Assembly (NCBI GenBank): GCA_964405325.1
Contig: CAYONM010000265.1
Coordinates: forward strand, 1-5,090
DNA: 5,090 bases
Origin: CAYONM01 sp964405325
Lineage (GTDB): Bacteria > Planctomycetota > UBA11346
Direction of reading: 5' to 3'
Position numbers and translations under genes: made by a program. Below the pieces are notes generated by a model, which saw only the letters and a list, made by a program, of their open reading frames with translations, made no database searches and was not told the DNA's origin. Within the stretch, counting starts at the first letter, position 1. Each line of letters begins with the position of its first letter. Below, piece by piece: positions 5,042 to 5,090 of the stretch.

Positions 5042-5090
5042 GGTGCGGAAAGAAATAAACGTTACAGATCGCGCAGAGATTTTGTCGATC

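Noticed and set aside
1..5090. CRISPR array, tRNA or rRNA gene
   Set aside because: No regularly spaced repeats of 24-40 bases, no cloverleaf with the conserved GGTTCRANYCC loop, and no rRNA-like sequence were seen on either strand.

Overview
The window looks like chromosomal DNA from a free-living, polysaccharide-degrading bacterium, most likely a member of the PVC group (Verrucomicrobiota, Kiritimatiellota, Lentisphaerota or Planctomycetota). This rests on the gene types: an S1-family sulfatase, an exported PQQ-like beta-propeller protein opening with the W-x-x-F-R-G-P signature common in that group, a squalene-cyclase-like repeat fragment and a SASA/SGNH-type esterase fragment. The phylum is inferred; there is no marker gene.

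Nearly all coding content is on the minus strand, so transcription runs from high to low coordinates. In that order: (a) 5041-4748, the remnant of a squalene-cyclase-like repeat protein, lying on the plus strand and interrupted by an in-frame TAG; (b) 4754-4323, the C-terminal remnant of a sialate-O-acetylesterase-like carbohydrate esterase that has lost its nucleophile half; (c) 4282-3542, an intact IclR-type regulator with a palindrome over its start codon; (d) a 298-base intergenic region (3541-3244) packed with inverted repeats, including a terminator-like hairpin 26 bases before the next gene; (e) 3243-1735, an intact S1 sulfatase with no signal peptide; (f) a 266-base spacer with short palindromes and an iterated pentamer; (g) 1468-137, the exported PQQ-like propeller protein; (h) 110-1, the first 36 codons of a probable lipoprotein gene that runs off the left edge.

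A reasonable reading is a small carbohydrate-utilisation locus. The sulfatase would desulfate a sulfated sugar, probably in the cytoplasm after import. The propeller protein and lipoprotein, 26 bases apart, form an envelope-located pair. The IclR protein is the obvious candidate regulator. The esterase remnant suggests a deacetylase was once part of the locus. The two broken genes meet 5' end to 5' end at about 4743-4757, which looks like a rearrangement scar. The most unusual non-coding feature is 3261-3367, flanked by imperfect inverted repeats of 18-20 bases whose 3' arm is shared with a terminator-like hairpin. It could be a leader-RNA attenuator for the sulfatase or a small non-autonomous mobile element.
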